The position numbers were made by a program, and so were the translations under genes. From Halodesulfovibrio aestuarii DSM 17919 = ATCC 29578 (GTDB lineage: Bacteria; Desulfobacterota; Desulfovibrionia; Desulfovibrionales; Desulfovibrionaceae): a stretch of DNA of 64,000 nucleotides. How positions within the stretch are numbered: the first letter of the stretch is position 1; each line of letters begins with the position of its first letter. Positions 44,799-54,500 of the stretch are shown here, piece by piece. The notes under the pieces are model-generated. The model had not been told where the DNA came from. It worked only from the letters and a program-made list of their open reading frames with translations, and did not search any database. The DNA lies in the NCBI RefSeq assembly GCF_000384815.1, contig NZ_ARQF01000020.1:248001-312000 (forward strand). The letters are read 5' to 3'.

Positions 44799-45223
44799 AG
44801 GCTCTGGCTGTGTTTGTAGTGCTCCTCGGTGTGATTGCAATGTATGCAACGCAAGCCCCGTTCGGCCAAAGTGACGAGTCCGCGCAATCTGTCGCAACCA
44901 ACTATGTCATCTACCGAAACGCGGCCATAATGTGCGCTGTTAACACTCCCGCAATCACAGTATCACTTACTCCATCCATGCTTGGCCTGCCATCTGATTG
45001 GCGGGCCTTGCGGAACTGGAAAAACCGCATCGAAGGCAACACGCTCTACGTTTACGGCGAAGCGACCGCGCAAGAAGTCGTTGTCATAGAAAATATCCTT
45101 AAAGGCAGCTTTGCCGTGGGCGTGAACCAGCACAACCGCCTCGTCACCGCGCACGGCACAGGCGTAACGCTTCCAGCCTTTATTCCGGAAGGCAACGTTA
45201 CAACCGTGATCTCCGTAAGATAG
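44795..45223 (+). CDS. pilM: PilM-family pilus protein
   Basis: 142 residues with a signal anchor (about 1-20) and the PilM body (IYRNAAIMCAVNTPAI, LPSDWRALRNWKNRIEGNTLYVYGE). It overlaps the ATPase gene by ATGA. Confidence 0.82.
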   Translation: MKALAVFVVLLGVIAMYATQAPFGQSDESAQSVATNYVIYRNAAIMCAVNTPAITVSLTPSMLGLPSDWRALRNWKNRIEGNTLYVYGEATAQEVVVIENILKGSFAVGVNQHNRLVTAHGTGVTLPAFIPEGNVTTVISVR

Positions 45224-45232
45224 GTGGCTAAC

Positions 45233-46402
45233 ATGATAAAACCCCAAAAAGTTCCACAGCAGCAGGCACACCCTGAAGGTGGCTTTGCAACTCTCGACGT
45301 GCTCGCCGCGCTGCTCATGCTGCTGATCTTAATGCCGGTGCTCGTTCAATACATTGAAGATGGTTTGGAAAGTACCCAACAAAAGGCGATCGCAAGTCAC
45401 CTTTCGACCGTCACCAAAGCCGTTTCTAAATACACCAAAGAACACCGCGCTGAGCTGCTTGCAGCGGCCACTGACTCCACAGCAAAAGAAGTAGCCTTCA
45501 ACGATATCCGCTCTGCCGGCTTTCTTCCTGCATCTTTTTCGAACAAGAACGCATGGGGGCAGACATATCGAATCTTTGTCCTCGAACCTGATACTGACAC
45601 GCTGCAAGCCGTTGTGCTCACCTACGGAGGTAGAACTTATACCGCGTCCAAACCGAAGTTTGCCAGCGCCACAGTGCCGGCGACTGCCGCAATGGTCGGT
45701 GCAAACGGTGGTTTCATCCCGACAGGTTTCCTTACCGGCCAAACCAATCAGGAACTTCGCGGTGCGTTCAGCGGTTGGGTACTCCCCCTCGCTGCAACCA
45801 ACATCCCGATACCTCCTGCAGGACACCTTGGTTCACTCGTTTTCTATGACGATTACGACATCAGACAGGATTATCTCTACCGTTTCGCAGTACCAGGCAA
45901 GCCGGAACTGAACGAAATGCACACAGAGTTGGACATGACCACAAACGCGATCCGCAACGTAGGAGAAATCCAATTCGTCAAACACGACACAGTGCCGGTC
46001 AGCTTTTGTGATGCTCCGGAAGATGAAGGAACTGTATTCCTACACAAGGATTACGGCCTCTACATCTGCCGCGACCAAAAAGCGCAGACCATTGCAGACA
46101 CCGGAAACACTGACCTCGTAAAAAACACAGCACTTGCAGCAAACGGTGACCGGTTCAAAAAGCCGAAGTGTCCAGAAGGAACTAACACCACTCCTGGTAT
46201 CTTTGTCAGCCCGACAATCGTGGCAGAAGGTCCACTTGCAAAGCCGATGGTCACATTTCAATCGTGGGCGCTGGATCTAGGCGACGAATGGGAAGTGAAA
46301 CTTCGTGTTAAAACAGACGAGGAAGAAGGCTACCGGTTCCCGACTGCCAATTACGCCCGAATGAATGTGCAGACATTTTGTGCCAACGATTCCAACAACT
46401 AG
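45233..46402 (+). CDS. pilV: PilV pilus tip adhesin
   Basis: 389-residue prepilin-like protein: a leader ending in EGG, a hydrophobic helix FATLDVLAALLMLLILMPVL, and the long PilV body (YTKEHRAELLAAATDSTAK, AWGQTYRIFVLEPD, LDMTTNAIRNVGEIQFVKHD). In R64 the C-terminus is exchanged by a shufflon; here only one C-terminus exists and no recombinase or sfx repeats are present. ATG at 45233 is chosen because AGGTGG precedes it; a GTG at 45224 is part of that site. Confidence 0.88.
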   Translation: MIKPQKVPQQQAHPEGGFATLDVLAALLMLLILMPVLVQYIEDGLESTQQKAIASHLSTVTKAVSKYTKEHRAELLAAATDSTAKEVAFNDIRSAGFLPASFSNKNAWGQTYRIFVLEPDTDTLQAVVLTYGGRTYTASKPKFASATVPATAAMVGANGGFIPTGFLTGQTNQELRGAFSGWVLPLAATNIPIPPAGHLGSLVFYDDYDIRQDYLYRFAVPGKPELNEMHTELDMTTNAIRNVGEIQFVKHDTVPVSFCDAPEDEGTVFLHKDYGLYICRDQKAQTIADTGNTDLVKNTALAANGDRFKKPKCPEGTNTTPGIFVSPTIVAEGPLAKPMVTFQSWALDLGDEWEVKLRVKTDEEEGYRFPTANYARMNVQTFCANDSNN

Positions 46403-46411
46403 GAGAATATC

Positions 46412-47074
46412 ATGCAAAATCGTTTAGTCCGAGCCTCAGCATACTTTTTAGCTTCATTAGTGATCTTTTTTGCTGTTTCCATCGCCAACGCCGGCGATTC
46501 TACAAGCTTTAATCCCACAGACGTTACCGTAGAAGTAAATTCCGTTGGCGGCATTCCTATTGGTGGTGTAATCCCTTGGTTTTCTGACACACCCCCTAAA
46601 GATTTTTTGATGTGTAACGGGCAGTCTTTTTCTACTTCAACGTATCCTAAATTAAGTTCGGCATTGAAAGGTTCTAGTAATGTTCCAGATTTACGGGGGG
46701 TATTTATTCGTGGTGCAGATGCGGGGAGGGGAATTGAGTCCGGCAGAGCTGTAAATACTTATAAGGCTGCACAAGGCTCTATGACACTTACTCGTCAAGT
46801 TGCTAATATTTCCAAGTATAAACGTCTATGGGGGAATGACGTGCCAGTCGGATCACTATACCCTGTCTACTCAACTACTTCAACGCGTGGTGACAACTGG
46901 TCTAATTGGGGAACAGTAGGCACCGTTAATCCTGCTCTAAATTGGGTGTCCGGTGGTAGCGCCGAGTATCCGAATACATCACCTTATACATATGCTGTTC
47001 GTTTTAGGGCAGCAGGTAACAACGCAGGTGGCCCTGCTAATGTGGCTGCTAATTATGTTATCCGCGCAAAATAG
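46412..47074 (+). CDS. Secreted collar-domain protein next to PilV
   Basis: 220 residues with a signal peptide (about 1-28, ending ANAG) and a phage tail-collar domain: IPIGGVIPWFSDTPPKDFLMCNGQSFSTSTYP, VPDLRGVFIRGADAGRGIESG. In other thin-pilus systems this domain forms the variable C-terminus of PilV. Here it is a separate exported protein in the same operon, and its gene is more AT-rich than its neighbours. It is probably a receptor-binding tip component. Confidence 0.78.
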   Translation: MQNRLVRASAYFLASLVIFFAVSIANAGDSTSFNPTDVTVEVNSVGGIPIGGVIPWFSDTPPKDFLMCNGQSFSTSTYPKLSSALKGSSNVPDLRGVFIRGADAGRGIESGRAVNTYKAAQGSMTLTRQVANISKYKRLWGNDVPVGSLYPVYSTTSTRGDNWSNWGTVGTVNPALNWVSGGSAEYPNTSPYTYAVRFRAAGNNAGGPANVAANYVIRAK

Positions 47075-47082
47075 AGGCCGCC

Positions 47083-48318
47083 ATGTCTGATGAAAATAAT
47101 GATCCGAACGGCCTCGCACGACCGAAAGTAAAAGTAGTCAAGCTAAGCCGAAATCTGCTGTACGCAATCATTGCGGTGTTAATCGGCCTTCTCATCTTCC
47201 TCGCGATGGAAGTCGACAGGTCAACGACAAAAACAGCTGAAATCCAAGAACAGCAGGATGCTCCAGCGCCTCCGGACAACAAACTTCCGATTGAAAACCC
47301 CGGAAACTCTGCCGGCCTGTCTGTTCCTAAACCAACTCCAGAAGATCCTGATAAAAAAGCACAAGCCATCAGTTCAGAGCCGATTGTCATCGTTCCGACT
47401 TCAACCCGAAACCCTGCGCGCGAACGGAAAAACCGAGAGCTTATAAAGCTGCGCCAGTTAAAATGGCAGCAACAACAGCAAGCGTTCAACTCTCCTCTTC
47501 GTTTGAGTTCAACAAATCAAAACAACAACGGAGCTCAGCAGGCAAAAAGAGTGCAGCCTTTTAATGACAACGCGACGAATCCATTGGGTAACATGCAAAT
47601 GCCGCTGCCAGTTCCGGAAGGAGCATACAACCCGGCAGACCAAAAAGACAAAGAAGCGTTCCTTTCAACACGCTCCTCCGGAACTGACGAATGGACGTTG
47701 AAACACTCACGAACTCAAGGCTCACCGTTTGAGTTGAAAACAGGTTCTGTTATTCCTGGCATCATGCTCTCCGGAATCAACTCGGACTTACCAGGGCAAC
47801 TCATCGGCCAAGTCGCGCAGAACGTCTACGATTCTGCAACCGGTCAATATTTGCTGATTCCACAAGGCAGCAGAATGATCGGAATCTATGACTCGCGCGT
47901 TGTCGCCGGTCAGTCCCGAGTACTCGTTGCATGGAACCGCATCGTCTTTCAGGACGGCTCTTCCATCACGCTCGGCTCAATGCCTGGAACAGACATGGCA
48001 GGTTACAGCGGATTTTCAGATGATACCAATAACCACTACCTGCGTACCTTCGGTTCTGCCGCAATTATGAGTCTGATTTCTGGCATCGGTGCCTTTGCTT
48101 CAGACACATTCAAAAGTGACACTGCGCAAAATGATAAACCCTCCTTGCAGGACGAACTAGGCTCAGCCCTTTCAAGCCAGCTCGGCCAATCAAGTCAAAA
48201 ATTGTTACAGCAAAACCTCAACATTCAGCCGACTCTCACCATTCGCCCTGGCTATCGATTCAACATGGTTGTGCGAAAGGATATTGTATTCGGCAGCCCC
48301 TATAAACCGTGGAGATAA
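47083..48318 (+). CDS. trbI: TrbI (VirB10-type) channel protein
   Basis: 411 residues: a short cytosolic tail, a membrane helix (about 27-47), a Pro-rich periplasmic linker and a VirB10/TrbI domain (about 220-411: FELKTGSVIPGIMLSGINSDLPGQLIGQVAQNVYD, LIPQGSRMIGIYDSRV, RPGYRFNMVVRKDIVF). It links the inner and outer membrane complexes. This is where the trb order resumes after the pil cluster. Confidence 0.92.
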   Translation: MSDENNDPNGLARPKVKVVKLSRNLLYAIIAVLIGLLIFLAMEVDRSTTKTAEIQEQQDAPAPPDNKLPIENPGNSAGLSVPKPTPEDPDKKAQAISSEPIVIVPTSTRNPARERKNRELIKLRQLKWQQQQQAFNSPLRLSSTNQNNNGAQQAKRVQPFNDNATNPLGNMQMPLPVPEGAYNPADQKDKEAFLSTRSSGTDEWTLKHSRTQGSPFELKTGSVIPGIMLSGINSDLPGQLIGQVAQNVYDSATGQYLLIPQGSRMIGIYDSRVVAGQSRVLVAWNRIVFQDGSSITLGSMPGTDMAGYSGFSDDTNNHYLRTFGSAAIMSLISGIGAFASDTFKSDTAQNDKPSLQDELGSALSSQLGQSSQKLLQQNLNIQPTLTIRPGYRFNMVVRKDIVFGSPYKPWR

Positions 48319-48321
48319 GCC

Positions 48322-50370
48322 ATGTCTGACAAAACGCAATATGGCCTCAACGAGTCAAAAGCCCGCTCCTACATCTGGCTCTATCCCATCATTCTCTGCC
48401 TGCTTGCAGTGGTCGCGCTCAGTGCGGCCACGCAGCAAGTAGCTGCTGCTTACGGATACCACCAAGCCCTTGAAGGCATGATCTGCAACAATTGGTACGT
48501 ACCGTGGGCTATCATCAACTGGAGTCAACAATTCCCACAGGCCGCAAAAGTTATCGATGACGCGACAGTCACCGGTCAGCTCATTTTCGCCATACCGCAG
48601 TTCATCATATTCGGCCTATGGCAGCTCTTCATGCGTAACCCGAATCTGTACAAAAATCTGCATGGTTCTGCTCGATGGGCCAAAAAGAAAGATATCGAAA
48701 AAGCCGGACTTCTTGCAGACAAAGGTGTTTATGTTGGTGGCTGGCAGGACAAAAAGCAGCTTCGCTACCTTCGGCACAGCGGAGCAGAACATATTCTTGT
48801 GTTTGCTCCAACCCGTTCTGGTAAAGGTGTCGGGCTGGTCTTACCAACGCTGTTGAGCTGGAAGGAAAGCGCTCTTGTGCTCGATATCAAAGGTGAAAAC
48901 TGGGCGCTGACTGCCGGCTGGAGACAGAAACAAGGGCATAGAGTCTTGCGGTTCGAACCTACTGACGAAACCGCAAGCGGCGCACGGTTCAATCCGCTCG
49001 AAGAAATCCGCTTGCACACAGCCCATGCCATTGCAGATACGCAAAACATTGCAAGTATGATTGTTGATCCGGACGGCAAAGGTCTCAAGGACTACTGGAA
49101 CAAAGCAGCCTTTGCCCTTCTTGGTGGTGCTATTTTGCATTGCCTGATCGAAGTCCGGAAGAAAGAAAACAGAACTGCGAACCTGAGCGACCTTGGCTTG
49201 ATGCTTGCGAATCCGGAGAAAGAAAACGACGTCCTTTTTCAGGAGATGCTTAATTCAGAACAAGCTGTCGTCCTTCAGGAGTTTCTTGGCGCAAGTAAAG
49301 AAGAGTCTCTCAGCGTTCAGCGCTTCATTGCCTCCTCTGCACGCGAGATGCTGAACAAGGCAGATAACGAACTGTCCGGTGTCGTTTCAACAGCCGTTGC
49401 CAACCTTGCGCTCTATCGAGATCCGATCGTTGCGGCCAACACTTCGCACTGTGACTTCCGCATTGACGACCTCATGAACTACGAAGCGCCAGTGTCACTT
49501 TACTTAGTTATTCGTCCTTCTGACATCGACCGCTTGAGGCCGTTGATCCGTCTTATCCTCAACCTCATTTTGCGCCGGCTGACTGAAGATATGGAATTTG
49601 AGGGTGGCCGCTCTGTTGCCAACTACAAATACCACCTGCTGCTCATGATGGATGAATTCACGTCCCTTGGCCGGCTTGAAATATTTGAACGCTCGCTTGC
49701 ATTCATGGCCGGATTTGGCCTGAAGGCATACTTCATCGTGCAAGACTTAACCCAGCTCCACTCCGCGTACACCAAGGACGAGAGTATCATGAGTAACTGC
49801 CATATTCGAATAGCCTACGCACCGAACAAGGTTGAAACGGCGAAAGTCCTCTCCGACATGACCGGTAAAACAACGGTCGTAACAAAGAAAACGTCTCTCT
49901 CCGGAAGCCGTTCCGGACACTTAGGCCGCGCCAGTGTGAGTGTCGCCGAAACGGGCCGCGCTTTATTGACTCCAGACGAATGCATGAGACTTCCAGGCGC
50001 AAAAAAAGACGCCAACATGCAAATCATTGAAGCCGGTGACATGCTCGTCTTCCCTGCCGGCTTTCCGCCAGTGTACGGCAAGCAGATTCTCTATTTCCTT
50101 GACCCTGTATTCTCTGAACGCTCTCAAATTAAAACGCCTCTCAAGTCAGACAGGCTTGTTCCGGACGAACAGGAGACAACGAAAGACGATAGCCCTGCTG
50201 TCTACGCCGTTGAGCCGGAAAAGAAAGATTCTGAAGAAAAGAAACCTGACTCCGAAGTCCCTGCATATGGTGCTGAAGACGAACCTGACTTCGACGACGA
50301 GCCTGAGTATGACGGAGAGGAGCCAGACTTTGAAGAACCCGACTTCGAGGAGGAAACATGCTCAAGCTAG
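48322..50370 (+). CDS. traG: TraG (VirD4-type) coupling protein
   Basis: 682 residues with two N-terminal membrane helices (about 15-37, 85-105), Walker A APTRSGKGVGLVLPTLL (about 160-170), Walker B LLLMMDEFTSLGRLEIFE and an acidic C-terminal tail of Asp/Glu-rich repeats (about 615-682). It brings the relaxase-DNA complex to the channel, although no relaxase gene is in this window. Confidence 0.93.
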   Translation: MSDKTQYGLNESKARSYIWLYPIILCLLAVVALSAATQQVAAAYGYHQALEGMICNNWYVPWAIINWSQQFPQAAKVIDDATVTGQLIFAIPQFIIFGLWQLFMRNPNLYKNLHGSARWAKKKDIEKAGLLADKGVYVGGWQDKKQLRYLRHSGAEHILVFAPTRSGKGVGLVLPTLLSWKESALVLDIKGENWALTAGWRQKQGHRVLRFEPTDETASGARFNPLEEIRLHTAHAIADTQNIASMIVDPDGKGLKDYWNKAAFALLGGAILHCLIEVRKKENRTANLSDLGLMLANPEKENDVLFQEMLNSEQAVVLQEFLGASKEESLSVQRFIASSAREMLNKADNELSGVVSTAVANLALYRDPIVAANTSHCDFRIDDLMNYEAPVSLYLVIRPSDIDRLRPLIRLILNLILRRLTEDMEFEGGRSVANYKYHLLLMMDEFTSLGRLEIFERSLAFMAGFGLKAYFIVQDLTQLHSAYTKDESIMSNCHIRIAYAPNKVETAKVLSDMTGKTTVVTKKTSLSGSRSGHLGRASVSVAETGRALLTPDECMRLPGAKKDANMQIIEAGDMLVFPAGFPPVYGKQILYFLDPVFSERSQIKTPLKSDRLVPDEQETTKDDSPAVYAVEPEKKDSEEKKPDSEVPAYGAEDEPDFDDEPEYDGEEPDFEEPDFEEETCSS

Positions 50371-50870
50371 CCATCATCTTCTGTAACATTCTGGCAGTAC
50401 TCATAACGGCTCATTGTGCCGGCTATCGGCTCAACCTCACTCGTTCAGAACCCTTAGGCTTGTACAAAATAGTTTCTGAAGCACCTAGTCGCGGGGATTT
50501 AGCAAGCTTCTGCTTCTCTCCGGAGAATGAATACAAAGATCTTACAGCTGACCGTAATTACCTTGGCACAAGTCTACTTTGCCCTTCCGGCCAGAAGCCT
50601 CTTTTAAAGGAAGTTGTTGGCGTGGCCGGCGATTCCATCACAGTCAAATTCAGCTCGATTAAGGTGAACGATACCATTTTCATACTGACGAGCCGGACTC
50701 ACGACAGCAACGGGCGCAAGCTGCCGCACGAATTACGCTCAGGCACCATTCCAAGCGGCAAAGCACTCCTACTTTCTACACATCACAAAAACAGCTTTGA
50801 CAGCAGATATTTCGGACTTGTGGATGCACTGGCGCTCCGCAAAGTCATCCCCGTTTTCACCTTTAACTAA
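50358..50870 (+). CDS. traF: TraF (S26-type) pilin-processing peptidase
   Basis: 170 residues with one N-terminal membrane segment. Catalytic Ser30 (RSEPLGLY) and Lys84 (LLKEVVGVAGD) form the signal-peptidase dyad. In RP4 it cuts and circularises the TrbC pilin. It overlaps traG by 13 bp, with GAGG before the ATG. Confidence 0.88.
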   Translation: MLKLAIIFCNILAVLITAHCAGYRLNLTRSEPLGLYKIVSEAPSRGDLASFCFSPENEYKDLTADRNYLGTSLLCPSGQKPLLKEVVGVAGDSITVKFSSIKVNDTIFILTSRTHDSNGRKLPHELRSGTIPSGKALLLSTHHKNSFDSRYFGLVDALALRKVIPVFTFN

Positions 50871-50882
50871 CAGGAGTCAATC

Positions 50883-51095
50883 ATGACCATTACCACCAAA
50901 GAGTACTTACAAGAAGCCGCGCAACAAGCCGACGCAGACGCAACTGAGCTTGCCGAATTCAATGAAGGTGTTCCGGTTGATCCGGATGTAGCCGACCACA
51001 TGGGTGCATTTGAAGAAGTCGCTTTGCGTTTCAAGAATCTTGATAAGCCGCTTAATCGCGAGTTGCTGGAAAAAACCCTCAAAGAAATGAGGTAA
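50883..51095 (+). CDS. Small acidic protein of unknown function
   Basis: 70 residues, acidic, helical, between traF and traC and in the same operon. AGGAG precedes the ATG. It corresponds by position to small RP4 genes such as traE/traD; I see no diagnostic motif. Confidence 0.65.
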   Translation: MTITTKEYLQEAAQQADADATELAEFNEGVPVDPDVADHMGAFEEVALRFKNLDKPLNRELLEKTLKEMR

Positions 51096-51101
51096 ACACG
51101 T

Positions 51102-53429
51102 ATGAAAGCCCAAAGGAAACCATTTCATCAGGAATTTGCAGAACAGATTATCGACGACTTGAAAAACGGCACAGCTCCTTGGCAAAAGCCGTGGAAAGCC
51201 GGCGAGTTCCATCCACCGTTCAATCCCGTCTCTGGCACAGTCTACAGCGGCGTTAACTTCGTATCGCTTGCCCGCGAGGGCATGGATGACCCGCGCTTTG
51301 TTACCTTCAACCAAGCCAATGCAGAAGGCTGGCGAATTAAGAAAGGATCTAAATCCCGCCCTGTGGTCTTCTGGCAGTTCACAAAAGAAGAAAACGTCCT
51401 CGATGACAACGGTAAACCCGTTTTAGACGACGAAGGCAAACCGCAAAAAGAAGAATTCCGGCTAGAGCGCCCTATCCTGCGCTTTGCCAGCGTCTTTCAT
51501 GCAACGCAGGTCGAAGGAATTCCGGAATGGAAGGGACGGGATGTTAGCTGGAATCCACACGAACGTAGTGAAGCGATTCTCGAAGGCTCCGGCGCATCTA
51601 TTACCCACGACCAGCGCGACCGCGCATTCTTTTCCTACACTTGGGATCAAATCAAACTCCCACCAAAAGACAAGTTCGAAGATCAAAACAAGTATTACGC
51701 AACCGCGCTTCATGAACTCGGACATTGGACCGGCCATGAAAAGCGCTGGAACGGCAATGAGCGCACCTTCGGCCCAAAAGGAACGCAGGAGTATGCACGC
51801 GAAGAATTGAACGCCGAAATTGGAAGCTGGATGACAGCTATGGAACTCGGCCTCGAGTATGATCGCGGCCAACACCTCTCCTATGTAGACAGCTGGATTC
51901 AGGCTCTTGAGAAAGACCCATACGAGATTATGCGTGCCTGCCAGACCGCTGAGCGCATCAAGGGCCATATGCTCGGCTTTGAAAAGGGTATTAAGATGGA
52001 AGCAACTCAAGAAGTAAAAAACGAACAGTCAAAGCCTGTAAAAGAAGACCTGACTCCAAAACAGAAAAAAGAAATTGAACGCATTAGAACAGAGTCCCTA
52101 CAGTCAGTCCAACATGAAATCAAGGAGTTAAAGAAACTTGGCTTTAGCGATGAAGATATTGAGGAGCAAAAAGCAGAACTATATGACGATGCCCATGACT
52201 GGCAAAAGATGCAGATAGATAAAGTTCTGGGCGAAGAGCGATTACCTAAAGATGACCTTACTAAGCAGCGTAAATCTTCAAGCAAAAATACCGCCCAGAC
52301 AAAAATCTACCTTGCGGTTCCCTACTCTCAGAAAAATGCAGCCAAAGAGCTCGGTGCCAAATGGGATGGTAAAAAGAAGAGTTGGTACGCTCCGGAAGGT
52401 GCTGACATGGCCGGACTGAACCAATGGCTCCCGAAAGAAAAACATCAAGAGAGCAAACCGCAAATGGCCCCAGAACAGGAGTTTGCTCAAGCTTTGCGCG
52501 AGGCTGGACTGATCGTGGAAGGCTTACCCATCATGGACGGCAAGCTCCACCGCGTTCAAGTTGAGGGCGGCAAGCAGAACAAAAAAGACGGCACATACAC
52601 TGGCTATTTAGATGGCCGTCCTGCTGGCTTCATCGAAAATCATAAAACAGGATTTCGGACTAACTGGAAGGCGAACGGACACAAGCTTTCTCCTGAAGCT
52701 ATGGCAGAGATTAAAGCCAATGCAGCAATGCGACAGGAAGCTCGCGATCTGGAACGAAAAGAAGAGCAAGATCGTGCAGCCAGGCGCGCCTACGCCAAGT
52801 GGAAAAACGCAAAGAGCTGGGCACCGGACGATCAGCAGTACCTCAAAAAAAAGGGCGTTAAAAGCCACGGAACCAAGATCGATATGCATGGAAACTTGCT
52901 TATCCCGGGACGTGACTCCAGTGGACGAATTCAGACCATACAAACGATCACTCCAGAAGGAAAACTCTTCGAATCTGGAGCAAAAAAGCAAGGCGCGTTT
53001 CACCTCATTGCGCACTATTCAGACACAAATCCAAAACAGCCAATTCTTATTGCTGAAGGCTATGCAACTGCCGCCAGTATCCATGAAGCAACGCATAAAC
53101 CTGTAGCGGTTGCATTTGATGCTGGAAACCTTGAGCCGGTAGCAAAAGAGCTAAAAAAAGCGTTTCCGGACGCGCCGTTTGTTTTTGTTGCTGACGATGA
53201 CCATACCCAGAAAAACAACCCTGGCATCACAAAAGCCCACGCAGCAGCACGAGCCGTTGATGGCGCTGTCCTTGAGCCGAAGCTCACTGAAGCTGAGAAA
53301 GCAAAGGGGCTGACGGACTACAATGACATCCACCAGGAGCGTGGTCTTACAGCGCTCAAGATTGAACTGAATGCCGGCATTCGCAAAGCGCTTAGCAAAA
53401 AGCAAAGCCACGAGCTGGCTCCACAGTAA
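51102..53429 (+). CDS. traC: TraC-type plasmid primase with ArdC-like and Toprim domains
   Basis: 775-residue multidomain protein. An ArdC-like single-strand DNA-binding N-terminus (about 1-130: FAEQIIDDLKNGTAPWQKPW) is followed by a zincin-like domain with HELGH at 204-208. A DUF5710-type domain (about 405-450: IYLAVPYSQKNAAKELGAKWD) and a C-terminal Toprim domain (about 640-775: ILIAEGYATAASIHEATH, FVADDDH) complete it. It primes the transferred strand in the recipient and may protect it from host defences. Confidence 0.88.
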   Translation: MKAQRKPFHQEFAEQIIDDLKNGTAPWQKPWKAGEFHPPFNPVSGTVYSGVNFVSLAREGMDDPRFVTFNQANAEGWRIKKGSKSRPVVFWQFTKEENVLDDNGKPVLDDEGKPQKEEFRLERPILRFASVFHATQVEGIPEWKGRDVSWNPHERSEAILEGSGASITHDQRDRAFFSYTWDQIKLPPKDKFEDQNKYYATALHELGHWTGHEKRWNGNERTFGPKGTQEYAREELNAEIGSWMTAMELGLEYDRGQHLSYVDSWIQALEKDPYEIMRACQTAERIKGHMLGFEKGIKMEATQEVKNEQSKPVKEDLTPKQKKEIERIRTESLQSVQHEIKELKKLGFSDEDIEEQKAELYDDAHDWQKMQIDKVLGEERLPKDDLTKQRKSSSKNTAQTKIYLAVPYSQKNAAKELGAKWDGKKKSWYAPEGADMAGLNQWLPKEKHQESKPQMAPEQEFAQALREAGLIVEGLPIMDGKLHRVQVEGGKQNKKDGTYTGYLDGRPAGFIENHKTGFRTNWKANGHKLSPEAMAEIKANAAMRQEARDLERKEEQDRAARRAYAKWKNAKSWAPDDQQYLKKKGVKSHGTKIDMHGNLLIPGRDSSGRIQTIQTITPEGKLFESGAKKQGAFHLIAHYSDTNPKQPILIAEGYATAASIHEATHKPVAVAFDAGNLEPVAKELKKAFPDAPFVFVADDDHTQKNNPGITKAHAAARAVDGAVLEPKLTEAEKAKGLTDYNDIHQERGLTALKIELNAGIRKALSKKQSHELAPQ

Positions 53430-53436
53430 TAAGCAA

Positions 53437-53462
53437 GCGTCTCGCCCGTCCGGGCGGGACGC
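53437..53462 (+). terminator. GC-rich hairpin between traC and topB
   Basis: GCGTCTCGCCCG pairs with CGGGCGGGACGC (one wobble) around a TC loop, with no T-run; it may slow or stop transcription. Confidence 0.5.
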
Positions 53463-53506
53463 CCTTCCCGCCACTATCTTCCCATCAAATTTCATAGGAC
53501 AAAAAT

Positions 53507-53560
53507 ATGCGACTATTCATAGCTGAAAAACCGTCTCTAGGCCGCGCTATCGCTGAAGGA
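53507..53560 (+). pseudogene. topB: 5' fragment of DNA topoisomerase III gene
   Basis: The first 18 codons read MRLFIAEKPSLGRAIAEG, the diagnostic N-terminus of TopB (Toprim start). The frame then hits the IS3 left end, whose first codon is TGA. No continuation of topB is found on the far side of the IS, so the rest of the gene has been lost or moved. Confidence 0.9.
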
Positions 53561-53621
53561 TGAGGTGGTCTTATTTTCTAGGACCATTATGCGGCAAAAT
53601 TAAGGTGGACGAATTGATGGT

Positions 53622-54500
53622 TCATGCCGCTTGTTGAAGATCTTTCTGAGGGGAGGTGGACGTAGCCAATGAGCTAGAATATATGTTCATCGGCTTATCT
53701 CCGTCAAATGTAAAGTGTGGGCGGCGGTGGTTATAAAAGTCGAACCAGTCTGCGAGTGCATGCCGCACCTCTTTGCCATTCTGAAATTCTTTCAAATAGA
53801 TACACTCGTACTTCAAGGAACGCCAAAGACGTTCAATCATAATATTATCCATACAGCGTCCTCGCCCATCCATTGAGATTCGAACACCTGCCGCCTTAAG
53901 CCGACTGGTAAATGCATAGCTCGTAAATTGAGCTCCTTGATCGGTATTGAAAATTTCTGGTGTCCCATATCGCATCAGCGCGTCTTCCAGCGCTTCAACA
54001 CAAAAATCAGAATCCATTGTGTTGGACAGCCTCCATGACAACACAGCTCGACTATGCCAGTCCATTACAGCCACCAGATACAGAAAGCCTTTCCCTGTTG
54101 GAATATATGTTATGTCAGCACACCAAACTTGGTTAGGCCTATTGATGCAAAGCCCCCGAAGAAGATATGGATAAACTTTATGTTCAGGATGAGGAGTGCT
54201 TGTTTTGGGTTTCTGGAACACCGCCATCAGTCCCATCTTCCGCATTAAACGGCGCACCCTGCCACGCCCGACAGCATACCCAAGGTCGCGTAGCGCGTTA
54301 CGCATTTGCCTGCTGCCATAAAACGGACATTCTAAAAACAGTTCATCGATCTTTCGCATTAGTTCCGTATTAAAAATGGATTCTTCTACAGGCTGAGAAT
54401 AATATGCAGACCTGTTTAGCTTGAGAAGATCACACTGTTTTCTGATGCTGAGCATAGGATGTGCCTTATCGACGACACGACACCTTCGCGCTGTGCTCAA
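53622..54500 (-). CDS. IS3 transposase OrfB (integrase domain)
   Basis: 292-residue DDE transposase. The N-terminal region resembles IS3-family OrfB ([29 protein letters not shown]). The catalytic triad lies in [20 protein letters not shown] and [12 protein letters not shown], and [14 protein letters not shown] follows. It starts 4 bp inside the end of orfA. Confidence 0.93.
   Translation of the reverse strand: MSTARRCRVVDKAHPMLSIRKQCDLLKLNRSAYYSQPVEESIFNTELMRKIDELFLECPFYGSRQMRNALRDLGYAVGRGRVRRLMRKMGLMAVFQKPKTSTPHPEHKVYPYLLRGLCINRPNQVWCADITYIPTGKGFLYLVAVMDWHSRAVLSWRLSNTMDSDFCVEALEDALMRYGTPEIFNTDQGAQFTSYAFTSRLKAAGVRISMDGRGRCMDNIMIERLWRSLKYECIYLKEFQNGKEVRHALADWFDFYNHRRPHFTFDGDKPMNIYSSSLATSTSPQKDLQQAA

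Larger units (their letters stand above)
22083..53560 (+). mobile_element. Conjugative element (ICE or integrated plasmid), right end missing
   Basis: Continuous block from the split tRNA-Arg to the IS3 element: an initiator-like gene with iterons, RP4-type traKLM and trb genes, an embedded IncI1-type pil cluster, traG, traF, traC and the start of topB. Nearly all genes are on the plus strand with short spacings or overlaps. No relaxase, integrase, partition system or right attachment site is visible before the IS, so the element in this window is incomplete. Confidence 0.85.

Noticed and set aside
45233-47074. Possible shufflon (multiple inverted pilV ends)
   Set aside because: No repeated sfx-like sites, no alternative C-terminal segments and no Rci recombinase gene were seen; only one pilV end is present.
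22083-53560. Reading the whole block as a prophage
   Set aside because: The collar domain and lambda-O-like gene are phage-like, but no capsid, terminase, portal or lysis genes exist. The trb, tra and pil genes define a conjugative element.
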